Notes: generated by a model from the letters alone, not told the origin. Positions 54,207-63,621 are shown, numbered from the stretch's first letter. The stretch is 64,000 nt of DNA from Halapricum salinum (GCF_004799665.1 NZ_CP031310.1:3216887-3280886), one strand, 5' to 3'. Translations and numbers: made by a program.

Positions 54207-54941
54207 ATGGCAAGCGAGACACCGACGTTCGACGTCCACTACGACGGCGAGTCGAAACCGGTCCTGCTGGCGGGATTCGCTGAATACGGCCTGGCCGGGC
54301 TGACGGCAGTCGATTACCTGGTCGAGCAACTCGATCTCCAACCACAGGGACACGTTCGGGCCGAGGGGCTCCCCTCGATCACGCCGTTCGAATCGGGGAC
54401 ACCACGCCATCACTCTCGGCTGTTCACCAGTCCCGAGACGGACGCGATCGTCCTCGTGGGCGAGCTTCCTGTCCCGGAGTTCGTCGCCGAGGCGTTCGCC
54501 GATAGCCTCTTCGAGTGGACTGACCGGGACGGTATCGAAGAGATCGGACTCTGCTCGGGCGTCCCGTTCGCCCACGGTCCCGACGACCACAAACCATTCT
54601 ACGTCGCGACCGAGTCTTATCAGCGTCAGCGGCTGACCGACACCGACCTGACACCGATGCACGGCGGCTACCTCGATGGCCTCAACGGCAGCGTCATGAT
54701 GCGCGGGCTCACGAGCGAACGACCGACCTGTCTGTTCACGACCCCGGCGCACGCTCAATCACCCGACGCCGAGGCGGCACTCCGGTTGCTGGACGCCGTC
54801 GTCCGGGTGTACGACCTCGAACTGGATACCGCGCCGCTGGAGACGTTCGCTGGTGAGGTCTCGAAATACTACACCGAACTGGCCCAGCGCGTCGAACGGA
54901 AAGGCGACGAACAGTTCCCCGACGACCGCATGTATATGTGA
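54207..54941 (+). CDS. PAC2-family protein (proteasome assembly chaperone-like)
   Basis: A 244-residue soluble protein of the PAC2 fold found in archaeal and actinobacterial proteasome-associated proteins. It begins PTFDVHYDGESKPVLLAGFA and has GLAGLTAVDYLVEQLDL, VLVGELPVPEFVAEAF and GLTSERPTCLFTTPAHAQSP. A direct chaperone role in this organism is inferred from family only. Start chosen at the ATG of MASETPTF; an ATG 24 bases upstream adds a hydrophobic stretch not seen in the family. Confidence 0.85.
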   Translation: MASETPTFDVHYDGESKPVLLAGFAEYGLAGLTAVDYLVEQLDLQPQGHVRAEGLPSITPFESGTPRHHSRLFTSPETDAIVLVGELPVPEFVAEAFADSLFEWTDRDGIEEIGLCSGVPFAHGPDDHKPFYVATESYQRQRLTDTDLTPMHGGYLDGLNGSVMMRGLTSERPTCLFTTPAHAQSPDAEAALRLLDAVVRVYDLELDTAPLETFAGEVSKYYTELAQRVERKGDEQFPDDRMYM

Positions 54942-54954
54942 CTTCGAGTCGGAA

Positions 54955-55812
54955 TCACTCGCCGTATCGCTTGATCCCGTCGTCGGTGACGATCGAATCC
55001 AGCAGTTCGACCGGCGTGGCGTCGTAGTTCGGGTTCTCGACGACGAACCCTTCCGCGGGCTCGCGCATGACTTCGCTCACGGATCGGAACTCGTTTTCGA
55101 ACTGGAAGCCGCCCTCGGGCATCTTCGCGCTCGCCCCGACGGCCGTGACGGGGACGCCGACGTCGGACGCCGTCGCGGTGATCGGGTAGGTCCCGATCCG
55201 GTTGTAGAGGTTTCCGTCGACGACGCTGTCCATCCCGACGAGCACGCGGTCACACTCCGAGAGGAAGTAGCCACAGGCGCTGTCGACGATCAGGTGAGGG
55301 TCGATCTCGGGAATCTCGGCGAGCCGGCGGGCAGTTTTACGGCCCAGATACCGCGGTCGGGCCTCCGTGATGTAGACCGTCAGTTCGTAGTCCTTCTGGG
55401 CGGCGAGTTCGAGCGTGCGGAGAATCGTCGTCGAGTAGTCGTGCGTCAACAGGGTCATCCCGTCCTCGAGGAAGGTCAGCGCCGTCTCGGCGGCCTCCTG
55501 TTTGGCCGACTCGACGGTGTCGATGACGTCGGTGATCACGGTGTCGGTGAGTTCCTGAGCCTCCGCGACGGTCGCGGGGTCGGCGTCGGTGACGGTGTCG
55601 ACGATCTGTCGCTGAGTCTTGTACAGCGAGGCGTGAGAGGGTTTGGCTCGCCGGAGCGCGCTGCTGTTGCGTTCGAGCGCGCGGACGTACTCCTCGACGG
55701 TCGGGAAGTCGTCGTCGAGCAGTGACCGGAGGGCGTCGGCGGCTTTGACCGCGACGACGGAGGAGCTATGGGTCTGCATCTCCTCGATCTCCTCGATAGT
55801 CTGGTCGATCAT
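54955..55812 (-). CDS. Ribose-1,5-bisphosphate isomerase
   Basis: A 285-residue member of the eIF2B-alpha/MtnA-related family (e2b2) that converts ribose-1,5-bisphosphate to ribulose-1,5-bisphosphate, the substrate of RuBisCO. The N-terminal helical region (MIDQTIEEIEEMQTHSSSVV, AADALRSLLDDDFPTVEEYV) precedes the Rossmann-like half with LLTHDYSTTILRTLE, VYITEARPRYLGRKTA and the catalytic Asp region VLVGMDSVVDGNLYNRIGTY. With rbcL it gives two of the three AMP-salvage enzymes. Start at the Met of MIDQTIE. Generic eIF2B-type annotation is possible, but the RuBisCO context supports this assignment. Confidence 0.88.
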   Translation of the reverse strand: MIDQTIEEIEEMQTHSSSVVAVKAADALRSLLDDDFPTVEEYVRALERNSSALRRAKPSHASLYKTQRQIVDTVTDADPATVAEAQELTDTVITDVIDTVESAKQEAAETALTFLEDGMTLLTHDYSTTILRTLELAAQKDYELTVYITEARPRYLGRKTARRLAEIPEIDPHLIVDSACGYFLSECDRVLVGMDSVVDGNLYNRIGTYPITATASDVGVPVTAVGASAKMPEGGFQFENEFRSVSEVMREPAEGFVVENPNYDATPVELLDSIVTDDGIKRYGE

Positions 55813-55859
55813 ACCACACCCATCGGTGCTTCCGTCCAAAGGCTTTCTGCATTGCCTCG

Positions 55860-56504
55860 CTATCGGGGAGACGCGTCGAGATCCCGACACAGCGTCTGGA
55901 TCGACTCCTCGGCCCCGTCGAGAACGTGCGATCCATGCGAGACGAGTACGCGCTCGACATCGATCTCCCGGAGACGCGCGACGCTTCGACGAGCCGCGGC
56001 GTCGTCGGTGTTAAAGCGCGCTTCGATGACCGCGAGCGGTCCCGACCAGTTCTCGGACGCGGCGAACACGGAGTCGCTGGCGACGACCGTATCGCCCGCG
56101 AGCAACACGTCGCCCGCCCGGTAGGCCATGTTTCCGGGTGTATGCCCGGGTGTCGCGATCGCTTCGATCCCCCACCGCTGGTCCCCGTCCTCGAGCGTGA
56201 CATCAGGCTCGATTCCGACCTCCCGTAGCGCGGCGGCGTCTCCTGCGGGAATCGCGACGTCGACGTCGAGTTCCCGGCGGATCGTCGGGACCGCGCCGTA
56301 GTGGTCGACGTGTGCGTGTTCGACCAGCACGACGTCGACATCGTGGGTTCGGGCGACATCGAGCACCGCTTCGGCTATCGATTCGTCGCCGCCACCGACG
56401 AGCACGGTCGTCTCGCCCTCGACGACGTGGACCGACAGCGGTTCGACGTACTCGCCGTACGACCACTCGATGGCGTGCGTGCTGATCCCGGGTGCGACCT
56501 CCAT
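55860..56504 (-). CDS. Metallo-beta-lactamase-fold hydrolase
   Basis: A 214-residue soluble metallohydrolase. The zinc motif HxHxDH is in VEHAHVDHYGAVP. Other ligands are in TPGHTPGNMAYRAGD and LAGDTVVASDSVFA, with a terminal His in VLVSHGSHVLDGAE. The substrate is unknown; glyoxalase II-like and other small thioester hydrolases are possible. The start MEVAPGISTHAIEWSYGEYV is taken at 56504. The longer frame upstream is Arg/Pro-rich and non-coding. Confidence 0.88.
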   Translation of the reverse strand: MEVAPGISTHAIEWSYGEYVEPLSVHVVEGETTVLVGGGDESIAEAVLDVARTHDVDVVLVEHAHVDHYGAVPTIRRELDVDVAIPAGDAAALREVGIEPDVTLEDGDQRWGIEAIATPGHTPGNMAYRAGDVLLAGDTVVASDSVFAASENWSGPLAVIEARFNTDDAAARRSVARLREIDVERVLVSHGSHVLDGAEESIQTLCRDLDASPR

Positions 56505-56603
56505 ACCGAGACTGACGGCGAGCGGCCAGTTGGTCGTTTCGCCCGACTGCCACGGCGCTCCGATCGATCGGTTCGTCCGAACCCTGACATCACTGTGAGT
56601 AGT

Positions 56604-57014
56604 ATGGGGTGTGTGCCCAGGATCGAACGTATCGCCGAGAACCGACGGCTCGTCGTCGAGCGCGAGATGGACGCGCCCGCCGAGGCGGTATGGGACGTCT
56701 TGCGGGATACGACGCTGTGGCCACGGTGGGGACCGTCTGTCACCGCCGTCGAGTGTGACCGTCGATACATCGAGCGCGGGACGACAGGCCGCGTCCGCCT
56801 GCCAGGTGGCGTGTGGATTCCCTTCGAGATCACGACGTGCGAGAACTACCGCTGGACCTGGACCGTCTCGCGCATACCGGCCACTGGACACAGTGTCGAA
56901 CCGCTCACCGAGCGGCGCTGTGTCGCAGCCTTCGACGTCCCGCTCGTCGCGGCCGGCTACCTGCCCGTCTGCCGGCGTGCGCTCTCTCGAATCGCCGCAC
57001 TCGCCGGGACCTGA
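56604..57014 (+). CDS. SRPBCC-family (START-like) protein
   Basis: A 136-residue protein with the helix-grip fold pattern. It has RRLVVEREMDAPAEAVWDVL, TLWPRWGPSVTAVECDRRYI, then strands GTTGRVRLPGGVWIPFEITT and YRWTWTVSRIPATGHSVEPL and a C-terminal helix CRRALSRIAALAG. The cavity of such proteins binds hydrophobic ligands. Ligand unknown. It is divergent from the metallo-hydrolase and convergent with the sensor kinase. The ATG at 56604 gives the normal start. Confidence 0.82.
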   Translation: MGCVPRIERIAENRRLVVEREMDAPAEAVWDVLRDTTLWPRWGPSVTAVECDRRYIERGTTGRVRLPGGVWIPFEITTCENYRWTWTVSRIPATGHSVEPLTERRCVAAFDVPLVAAGYLPVCRRALSRIAALAGT

Positions 57015-57037
57015 TCACTCCGCTCGCCGAGACCTGA

Positions 57038-58831
57038 TCACTCGACGTCGATCTCGAACCGTGCACCGCCGCTGTCGGACTCGGCCAGTGCGATGTCCCA
57101 GCCGTGGGCGTCGACGATCATCGACACGATCGCCAGACCGAGACCCGTCCCTGATTCGTCGGTCGTGTAGCCCTCGACGAAGACGCTTTCACGTTCGTCT
57201 TCGGGGATTCCGGGGCCGTCGTCCTCGACGAAGAATCCGTCGGCGGTCAGGCCGAGCCGGACCGTCACCGTGCTCGAATCGGCCGGCCCGCCGTCGGCGA
57301 CCGTGTCGGGACTGACACCCGATCCCTGGGCGGCGTTCGCGTGCTCGATCGCGTTGCGAAAAAGGTTCTCGAACACCTGCTGGAGTCTGCTCGCGTCGGC
57401 CTCGACGGTCACGTCCTCGGAGACGTCCAGATCCAGGCTCGCCCCCGCAGTCTCGACGGACTCCCAGGCTGCCGTGGCGGCTTCGGTAATCGAGACGGGT
57501 TCGGTTTCGTCGACGGTCCGACCCTGGCGGGCGAGCTGGAGGACGTCGCTGATGATGTGCTCGATCCGGTCGTGGGCCCGCATGGCCGCTTCGAGCCGCG
57601 CGGTCTCGCCGGTCTCGTAGGCGTACTCGACGTGACCCGTCGCGACGGTCAGGGGATTGCGCAGGTCGTGGCTGACGATGGTCGCGAACTCCTCCAGGTT
57701 CTCGTTTTGGCGTTTGAGTTTCAGCGTCTGGGCTTCCAGTCGCTGTTGCTGGCGCTGTTTTTCCGTCACGTCGTGGATGATCGCGACGCGACCGCTGACG
57801 TCGTCGCCTCTGCCGTCGAGATTCGAGATGACGATATCGTAACACCGTCGCTCGCCGTCGGGAGACTGGACCCAGACGCCGTCGAATCGCCCCTCGCGGA
57901 TGTCGGGCCCGAGAAACGGGAGGTCTTCAGCCTCGAAAACGTCCTGATCGAGGATCGAGTCGATCCGCTCGCCGACGATCCGGTCGTCGGTCGCGCCGAG
58001 CATGCGCCGCGCCACCGGGTTCAGGTCGACGATCCGGTTGTTCGCGTCGAGAACGACTACGCCGCTGCCCATCTCCTCGATGACGGCGTCGCGGGCGATC
58101 GGCCCCAGATCCTCGAATCGATCGCCGAACAGCCCGTAGACGCGCTCGATCGGGAGGAGCGCCAGAAACGTGTCGTCGTACAGGACCAGTCCCGAGATCA
58201 CGCCGAGGCCGACGAACGACAGCGGCCCCAGCGCCGTGTTCGGGAACGGGCTGAGGCCCGCGACACTGGCGACGTGGCCAGCGAGCAGGACGCTTCCGAT
58301 CAACACGAACAGGAACGTCCGCTGGCGGTAGACGTTCCGAGATCGCTGCAGTTTGCCGACCAACAGTACAGTACCGGCCGACTGGGCCAGATAGCCGTAG
58401 GCGATCAGCGACACATACAGCGGGCCCGGCGCGAACGTCAGCGATCCGATCGACGCGCCGTCAGGAGACAGGTATGCCGACGGACGAACGACACCCCCGA
58501 GAAACAGCACAATCGGGATCGCCCACAGGATGGTCGACCGCCGCCTCGTCAACCATCCGTCACGGCCGGTGTAGATCGCACCGAAGTGCGTCCAGCAGAC
58601 GGCACTCACGACTGCTCCGCCGGTCGCAATGTAGGCGGCACTGACAGCCCCGCCGTCGCCCTGGATCACGAGCGCGGCGGCGTCACCGACTCCCCACAGG
58701 CCGATTCCCAGCGTCGAAACTGCGAGATACGTCGCTCCCGTTCGGGGTCTGTGTTGCCAGATCGCGTAGCTGACGACCAGCGCCATCACGGTCACGATGG
58801 CGAGGGTGACGACGATCGCCTGGGGCGACAT
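57038..58831 (-). CDS. Membrane histidine kinase with 7TM-type sensor and PAS domain
   Basis: A 597-residue sensor kinase. Residues 1-225 hold seven hydrophobic helices, like the 7TM N-terminal module of haloarchaeal kinases. A PAS domain follows (EEMGSGVVVLDANNRIVDLN onward). The dimerisation domain has the phospho-acceptor His in EEFATIVSHDLRNPLTVATG. The ATPase has the N box QVFENLFRNAIEHANAA, G1 FVEDDGPGIPEDERE and G2 TDESGTGLGLAIV. All catalytic boxes are intact. No response regulator is adjacent. The signal is unknown but likely sensed at the membrane. Confidence 0.92.
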   Translation of the reverse strand: MSPQAIVVTLAIVTVMALVVSYAIWQHRPRTGATYLAVSTLGIGLWGVGDAAALVIQGDGGAVSAAYIATGGAVVSAVCWTHFGAIYTGRDGWLTRRRSTILWAIPIVLFLGGVVRPSAYLSPDGASIGSLTFAPGPLYVSLIAYGYLAQSAGTVLLVGKLQRSRNVYRQRTFLFVLIGSVLLAGHVASVAGLSPFPNTALGPLSFVGLGVISGLVLYDDTFLALLPIERVYGLFGDRFEDLGPIARDAVIEEMGSGVVVLDANNRIVDLNPVARRMLGATDDRIVGERIDSILDQDVFEAEDLPFLGPDIREGRFDGVWVQSPDGERRCYDIVISNLDGRGDDVSGRVAIIHDVTEKQRQQQRLEAQTLKLKRQNENLEEFATIVSHDLRNPLTVATGHVEYAYETGETARLEAAMRAHDRIEHIISDVLQLARQGRTVDETEPVSITEAATAAWESVETAGASLDLDVSEDVTVEADASRLQQVFENLFRNAIEHANAAQGSGVSPDTVADGGPADSSTVTVRLGLTADGFFVEDDGPGIPEDERESVFVEGYTTDESGTGLGLAIVSMIVDAHGWDIALAESDSGGARFEIDVE

Positions 58832-58966
58832 CTACCGTTCGTATTACCTGTACTCGGTAAAACCAATATCGGCCAAGTATAGCGATTGATAACCGGCAAT
58901 TCGTCGACGATCTCGACCGTGGGACGGACCCGAGCCGTTTTGGATCGTCCGACCGACAGCGTTCGT

Positions 58967-60058
58967 ATGGACGATCGAATCTACCAGCACGCGGAGACGC
59001 TGGTCGACTGGAGCGCGCGGATCGAACGCGGCGACGACGTGGTGATGACTGTTGCAGAGGGTGCACACGACCTCGCGACGGCGACCGCAGAAGTGCTCGG
59101 TGAACGGGGTGCAAACCTCGTGACACTCTATCAGTCAGGCGAGATCGGACGGGCGTATCTGACGGGCCACGACGGCAAGTTCGACACAGACTCCGAACAC
59201 GAACTCGCGCTGTACGAGAACGCAGACAGTGTCCTGATCCTCGGTGGCGAGTGGAACACGGCTGCCATGGCAGACGTCCCGGGCGAGCGACAGAGCGCGT
59301 ACAGTCGCTCCCGGCAAGCGATTCGCGAGGCCCGGATGGACACTGACTGGGTCTCGACGGTTCATCCCACGCGAGCGCTGGCCCAGCAGGCGGGGATGAG
59401 CCTGCCTGCGTACGAGGATTTCGTCTACGACGCCGTCCTTCGAGACTGGGAATCACTCGCCGGGGAGATGGCCCAGTTGAAATCGATTCTGGACGACAGC
59501 AGCGAGGTTCGGATCGTCGCCGACGGCACGGACCTCACGATGTCCATCGAGGGTCGAACGGCCGTCAACAGCGCCGCGTCAGTCGAGTACGACTCGCACA
59601 ATCTCCCGAGTGGCGAAGTGTTCACCGCGCCCGAGGCGACTGCGGGGCACGTCACCTTCGACGTGCCGATGACGATTCGGGGCCAGCGCGTCAGAGACGT
59701 CCGGCTGGAGTTCGAAGGCGGAGAGGTTGTCGACTACAGCGCCGCGATGGGCGAGTCGGTGATCGGCGAGGTGCTGGACACTGACGACGGCGCCAAACGC
59801 CTGGGCGAACTCGGGGTCGGGATGAATCGCGGGATCGACCGGCCGACGGACTCGATCCTCTTCGACGAGAAGATGGCCGAAACCGTGCACCTGGCGCTCG
59901 GCCGGGCGTACGACTCGTGTCTCCCGGAAGGCGAGTCGGGCAACGACAGCGCCGTCCACGTCGATTTGATCACGAACATGGACGATGGATCGCGGTTCGA
60001 AGTCGACGGCGAGGTGGTCCAGCGAGACGGGAAATTCAGGTGGGAGGACGGATTCTAG
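58967..60058 (+). CDS. M29-type metallo-aminopeptidase (AmpS-like)
   Basis: A 363-residue cytoplasmic peptidase of the M29/thermophilic aminopeptidase family. It begins MDDRIYQHAETLVDWSARIE. Metal-binding residues expected for the family are seen in NLPSGEVFTAPEATAGHVTF (Glu in SGEVFTAPE) and GELGVGMNRGIDRP. Further ones lie in KMAETVHLALGRAYDSC and in the terminal SAVHVDLITNMDDGSRFEVD. It probably removes N-terminal residues from peptides. The start was chosen at the ATG at 58967, after a non-homologous upstream extension. Confidence 0.88.
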   Translation: MDDRIYQHAETLVDWSARIERGDDVVMTVAEGAHDLATATAEVLGERGANLVTLYQSGEIGRAYLTGHDGKFDTDSEHELALYENADSVLILGGEWNTAAMADVPGERQSAYSRSRQAIREARMDTDWVSTVHPTRALAQQAGMSLPAYEDFVYDAVLRDWESLAGEMAQLKSILDDSSEVRIVADGTDLTMSIEGRTAVNSAASVEYDSHNLPSGEVFTAPEATAGHVTFDVPMTIRGQRVRDVRLEFEGGEVVDYSAAMGESVIGEVLDTDDGAKRLGELGVGMNRGIDRPTDSILFDEKMAETVHLALGRAYDSCLPEGESGNDSAVHVDLITNMDDGSRFEVDGEVVQRDGKFRWEDGF

Positions 60059-60097
60059 ACCCGTCCATTCATACCCACCGAGCGCGGAGAGATCACT

Positions 60098-60826
60098 ATG
60101 CGGTACGAGGACCAGGGTCTGGACGAGTCCCACACTGACGACGAGCGGTGGGTCAGCGCCGGGCCAGGTGACGGAGCCCTCCCACGGACAGAAGCCGTCA
60201 AAGACGAACGCGTCCGCCGGTGGGACATCGCGACGCCGAGCGCAACCCAGATCGGTCGCGCACAGAGTGCAGACGAGGAGTTGCCCGAGCGACTCCGCCG
60301 GCTCCACGACGAACAGCACCCCGCCATGCAGGGCCACAGCGAGCGGATGCACAGACTCGACAAGATCCGGATCACCCACGCCATCTGCTCGCGGCTGGAT
60401 CTGACGCGGTGGGAGCGCGACCGCGTCCTCGGGATCATGGCCGAACTCGACCTGACGGCGTTCGGGAGCCAGCGTGCCATTCCAACTGTTGCGCTGGTCG
60501 TCGTCAGCCACGTCGTCGACCGCGAGCGACAACATCAGTTGGGCCTGGACGACAGCGAGCGTCTCGCAGCGCTCTCTGCGGACAGCATGGAACGGCTCTA
60601 CGAGTTGTTCGATCCGATCACCGACGACGACACCTATCAGGACTTTCTCGACGAGCAAGACCTGACGACGACCAACATCAATCGTCTCAAGCGCGTGCTG
60701 AAAACACAACTCGAAGAACAGGAGCTGGAGGGTGCAGTCCTCGGACGCTCGCCGTTCCGGGACCCGAACCTGCCGGCGGTCGAGGGTGGGACTGCCGACG
60801 AGCGCGAAGAGGCAGCCGACTCCTGA
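60098..60826 (+). CDS. Haloarchaeal RNA polymerase subunit epsilon-like protein
   Basis: A 242-residue acidic protein matching the halobacterial protein described as DNA-directed RNA polymerase subunit epsilon. It has the signature RRWDIATPSATQIGRAQSAD, LPERLRRLHDEQHPAMQGHS, then LDKIRITHAICSRLDLTRWE, LTAFGSQRAIPTVALVVVSH, and the end VLGRSPFRDPNLPAVEGG. The alpha-helical middle resembles a cyclin/TFB-like fold. A structural or regulatory polymerase role rests on family naming. It follows the aminopeptidase by 39 bases and is convergent with the Tm-1-like operon. Confidence 0.82.
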   Translation: MRYEDQGLDESHTDDERWVSAGPGDGALPRTEAVKDERVRRWDIATPSATQIGRAQSADEELPERLRRLHDEQHPAMQGHSERMHRLDKIRITHAICSRLDLTRWERDRVLGIMAELDLTAFGSQRAIPTVALVVVSHVVDRERQHQLGLDDSERLAALSADSMERLYELFDPITDDDTYQDFLDEQDLTTTNINRLKRVLKTQLEEQELEGAVLGRSPFRDPNLPAVEGGTADEREEAADS

Positions 60827-60851
60827 GGCCGGTTCGCGCACGGCCGTCAGA

Positions 60852-62078
60852 TCACTCCGGACTACGACCCGCCGTCTGCATGAACTCGTGGAGTTTCTCG
60901 GCCATCGCCCTCGCGAACGCCTCGTCGTTGATCGGAGCGTCCATCTCGACCATCTCGACGACATCCGTATCCACGTGGTCGGCCAGTGCATCGAACAACG
61001 CCTGATCGGCTTTCGGGTCGTAGAAGTCCTCGCCTTCGACGTCGATCATCGAGACGCCGCCCAGCGGGAGATAGAGCGCTGTCGGGCCACTCGAAGCGTT
61101 CAGTTTCTGGGCGATGACCTCGCCTAACTCGGCGTTCTCCGCGACGGTCGTGCGCATCAGCGTCACCTGCGGGTTGTGGACGTGGAACAGCCGACCCTCG
61201 AATTCCTCGGGGACGGAATCACGCGGCCCGAAGTTGACCATGTCGAGCGCGCCAGTCGAGACGACCTGCGGCGTCCCTGTTTCTGCCGCCGCGTCCAGCC
61301 GGTCGGGACCGGCGTTGAGGACGCCGCCGACGAGTTCGTCGGCCCACTCGGTCGTCGTCACGTCCAGCACGCCGTCGATGACGCCCTGGCGGATCAGATT
61401 CTCCATCGCCCGGCCGCCGGTCCCGGTCGCGTGGAAGACGATGGTCTCGTAGCCACGGTCTTCGAGGTACTCGCGGGCCGTCTGGACGCAGGGAGTGGTC
61501 ACGCCGAACATCGTGATTCCGACGGTCGGTCGCTCCTCGACCTCGACATCGGGTTCGTTCGAGACCATCCCGACCATCGCGAGGGCGGCGTTGGCGATGA
61601 CCTTCCGTGAGAGTTGATTGAGACCCTCGATGTCGGCGACGGAGTACATCATCGTCACGTCTGTCGCCCCGACGTAGGGCTCGACGTCGCCCGAGGCCAT
61701 CGTCGAGACCATCAGTTTCGGGACGCCGACCGGGAGCGCGCGCATCGCCGTCGTCGCGATCGAGGTGTTGCCCGATCCGCCCAGCCCGAGAACGCCATCC
61801 ACGTCTCCGGACTCGTGCATCTGCTTGACGATAGCGGCCGCACCCTCACCCATCGCTTCCATGGCTTCGCCGCGGTCGGCCTCCTCTCTGAGGTGTCCGA
61901 GCGTCGTGTCGGCGGCCTCGGCGACCTCGCTAGCGCTCGTGTCGGGTTCGAACTCCGGGTCGCCCACGACGCCCGTATCGATCACGTGAACCGCGACGCC
62001 CTCCGCTTCGAGGACATCCCGAGCGAAGCCGATCTCCTCGCCTTTCGTATCGAGTGTGCCGACGATGACGACGGTCAT
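60852..62078 (-). CDS. Tm-1-like ATP-binding protein (UPF0261)
   Basis: A 408-residue protein homologous to the N-terminal half of the plant Tm-1 resistance protein. It begins MTVVIVGTLDTKGEEIGFAR. It has VDGVLGLGGSGNTSIATTAM, a phosphate-binding loop likely for ATP, and VPKLMVSTMASGDVEPYVGA. The later half has TVGITMFGVTTPCVQTARE and VFHATGTGGRAMENLIRQGV. The natural reaction of microbial members is not established. It overlaps the cupin gene by 4 bases. It is followed in the operon order TIM barrel-cupin-Tm-1, the split form of the Tm-1 two-domain plan. Confidence 0.9.
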   Translation of the reverse strand: MTVVIVGTLDTKGEEIGFARDVLEAEGVAVHVIDTGVVGDPEFEPDTSASEVAEAADTTLGHLREEADRGEAMEAMGEGAAAIVKQMHESGDVDGVLGLGGSGNTSIATTAMRALPVGVPKLMVSTMASGDVEPYVGATDVTMMYSVADIEGLNQLSRKVIANAALAMVGMVSNEPDVEVEERPTVGITMFGVTTPCVQTAREYLEDRGYETIVFHATGTGGRAMENLIRQGVIDGVLDVTTTEWADELVGGVLNAGPDRLDAAAETGTPQVVSTGALDMVNFGPRDSVPEEFEGRLFHVHNPQVTLMRTTVAENAELGEVIAQKLNASSGPTALYLPLGGVSMIDVEGEDFYDPKADQALFDALADHVDTDVVEMVEMDAPINDEAFARAMAEKLHEFMQTAGRSPE

Positions 62079-62503
62079 GGTCCCTCCACGTTCTCCGGCG
62101 TCGGGAGTTTCCCTGGTGGGACGATTTCACACTCCGGGAGATCCCGGAGAACGTCCTCAGGACCAGGCGGGGAGTAGACTGCGAGCAGCAGGAGCGGTTC
62201 CCAGCCCGTGTTGACTGTGCCGTGTTCGACGCCTTCGGGGACGAAGACCATCTCGCCGGCCTCGATATCGCGGGTCTGCTCGGCGACTTCCTGCTCGCCC
62301 TCGCCGCGGATGACGTAGAGAATCTCGTCGCTGTCGGGGTGCGTGTGGCGTTCGTGGCCCTTCCCGGGTTCGAGTTTGACCACGCCAGCACTGAATCGTT
62401 CGCCGCCAGTGACGGCAGGCGTACTCAACCATTTCAGGACGCCCCAGTCGAACACCTGACTCTCGACGTCGTCCGGTTCGACGAAATACTCGTGGTCGAC
62501 CAT
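62075..62503 (-). CDS. Cupin-domain protein
   Basis: A 142-residue single-cupin protein. Motif 1 reads GHERHTHPDSDEILYVIRGE, with the three His/Glu metal ligands. Motif 2 is FVPEGVEHGTVNTGWEPLLL, with the last His. The motifs are close to the consensus, so it is probably metal-binding. Such proteins bind small acids or sugars or act as sensors. It is sandwiched between the PEP-hydrolase-like and Tm-1-like genes with 1-base and 4-base junctions, so it must share their substrate or pathway (inference). Confidence 0.9.
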   Translation of the reverse strand: MVDHEYFVEPDDVESQVFDWGVLKWLSTPAVTGGERFSAGVVKLEPGKGHERHTHPDSDEILYVIRGEGEQEVAEQTRDIEAGEMVFVPEGVEHGTVNTGWEPLLLLAVYSPPGPEDVLRDLPECEIVPPGKLPTPENVEGP

Positions 62504-62504
62504 C

Positions 62505-63338
62505 TCAGAACTCGATCTCCTTGAACTCCCGCGCCTGGTTCTGGATGGCCTCCTCTGTCGGGAGGCGTTCGATGCTGGACGCTCCGAAGAACCCGACGAC
62601 GCCCTCGGTGTTGTTCAGGACGTACTCGGCGTCCTCCGGCCAGGCGATGGGGCCGCCGTGGCAGATTACGAGGACGTCGTCGTCGACGTCCTTGGCCGCG
62701 TCGTGATGGGCCTGGACGCGCTCGGCAGCGGTCTCGAGGTCGAGGGAGGTCTCGGCACCGATGTCACCCGAGGTCGTGAGGCCCATGTGCGAGACGATCA
62801 CGTCCGCGCCGGCCTCGGCCATATCCCGAGCCTGCTGTTCCGTGAATACGTACGGGCAGGTCAGCATGCCCTGATCTGCGGCCTCGCGGATCATCTCGAC
62901 CTCCTTGTCGTAACCCATCCCCGTCTCTTCGAGGTTCTGTCTGAATCCAGAGTCCGCGTCGATCAATCCGACAGTGGGGAAGTTCTGGACGCCCGAGAAT
63001 CCCCGGCGCTTGAGGTCCTCGATGAAAACGTCCATCTCTCGGAACGGATCTGTGCCGTTGACGCCCGCCAGAACGGGTGTGTCCTCGACGACCGGGATGA
63101 CCTCGTGCCCCATCTCGACGACGATCTCGTTGGCGTCGCCGTACGGGAGCAACCCTGCGAGCGATCCGCGACCGTTCATGCGGTAGCGCCCAGAGTTGTA
63201 GATGATCAGCAAGTCGACGCCACCGCGTTCGGCGAACTTCGCCGAGATACCAGTACCCGCGCCCGCGCCGATGACCGGTTCTCCGCTCTCTACTGTCTCG
63301 TGCAGTCGGTCCAGCGACTCTTGTCGTTCAAATTTCAT
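62505..63338 (-). CDS. Phosphoenolpyruvate-hydrolase-like TIM-barrel protein
   Basis: A 277-residue TIM barrel related to phosphoenolpyruvate hydrolase and to the C-terminal half of Tm-1. It contains [40 protein letters not shown] and [12 protein letters not shown]. Later come [37 protein letters not shown] and [14 protein letters not shown]. These are the family signatures. The reaction is not proven for archaeal members. It is the first gene of a three-gene operon. Start at the Met of [10 protein letters not shown], with AT-rich promoter DNA just upstream (63345-63400). Confidence 0.9.
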   Translation of the reverse strand: MKFERQESLDRLHETVESGEPVIGAGAGTGISAKFAERGGVDLLIIYNSGRYRMNGRGSLAGLLPYGDANEIVVEMGHEVIPVVEDTPVLAGVNGTDPFREMDVFIEDLKRRGFSGVQNFPTVGLIDADSGFRQNLEETGMGYDKEVEMIREAADQGMLTCPYVFTEQQARDMAEAGADVIVSHMGLTTSGDIGAETSLDLETAAERVQAHHDAAKDVDDDVLVICHGGPIAWPEDAEYVLNNTEGVVGFFGASSIERLPTEEAIQNQAREFKEIEF

Positions 63339-63621
63339 AGTGCATGTCGTACTATCGCACAGAATCGTGATCAATATTTTGATAACTACTATGCATTGAA
63401 ACTATCGGTTGGATGAGCGAACTCGTAGCTACCAGCCAATTTATAAAAGATGGCCGAACGTATTCGGGGACCTTCCCGGGCAGTTAGAAGGCGCTCACGG
63501 GCCTAAAGCGGTGGATGACTGTGATCGGAATGTGAGCGTCGCAAACCGGTCTCAGGAACCATGGCCGATGGGGCGAGAGAGTGCCCTGTCGGGTTCGTGA
63601 GACTGGCCGACGGTGATAGTC
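63339..63621 (+). promoter_or_regulatory. Divergent promoter gap at the right edge
   Basis: 283 bases without a gene. The segment 63355-63395 (AATATTTTGATAACTAC-type sequence) is AT-rich and probably carries the minus-strand operon promoter. CAATTTATAAAAG (63438-63450) is a good plus-strand TATA box, but about 175 bases before the ATG at 63622. Confidence 0.45.

Noticed and set aside
57341-58882. A 513-codon plus-strand frame opposite the sensor kinase
   Set aside because: It is an antisense shadow. All kinase boxes are on the minus strand and the plus product is Arg/Asp repetitive.
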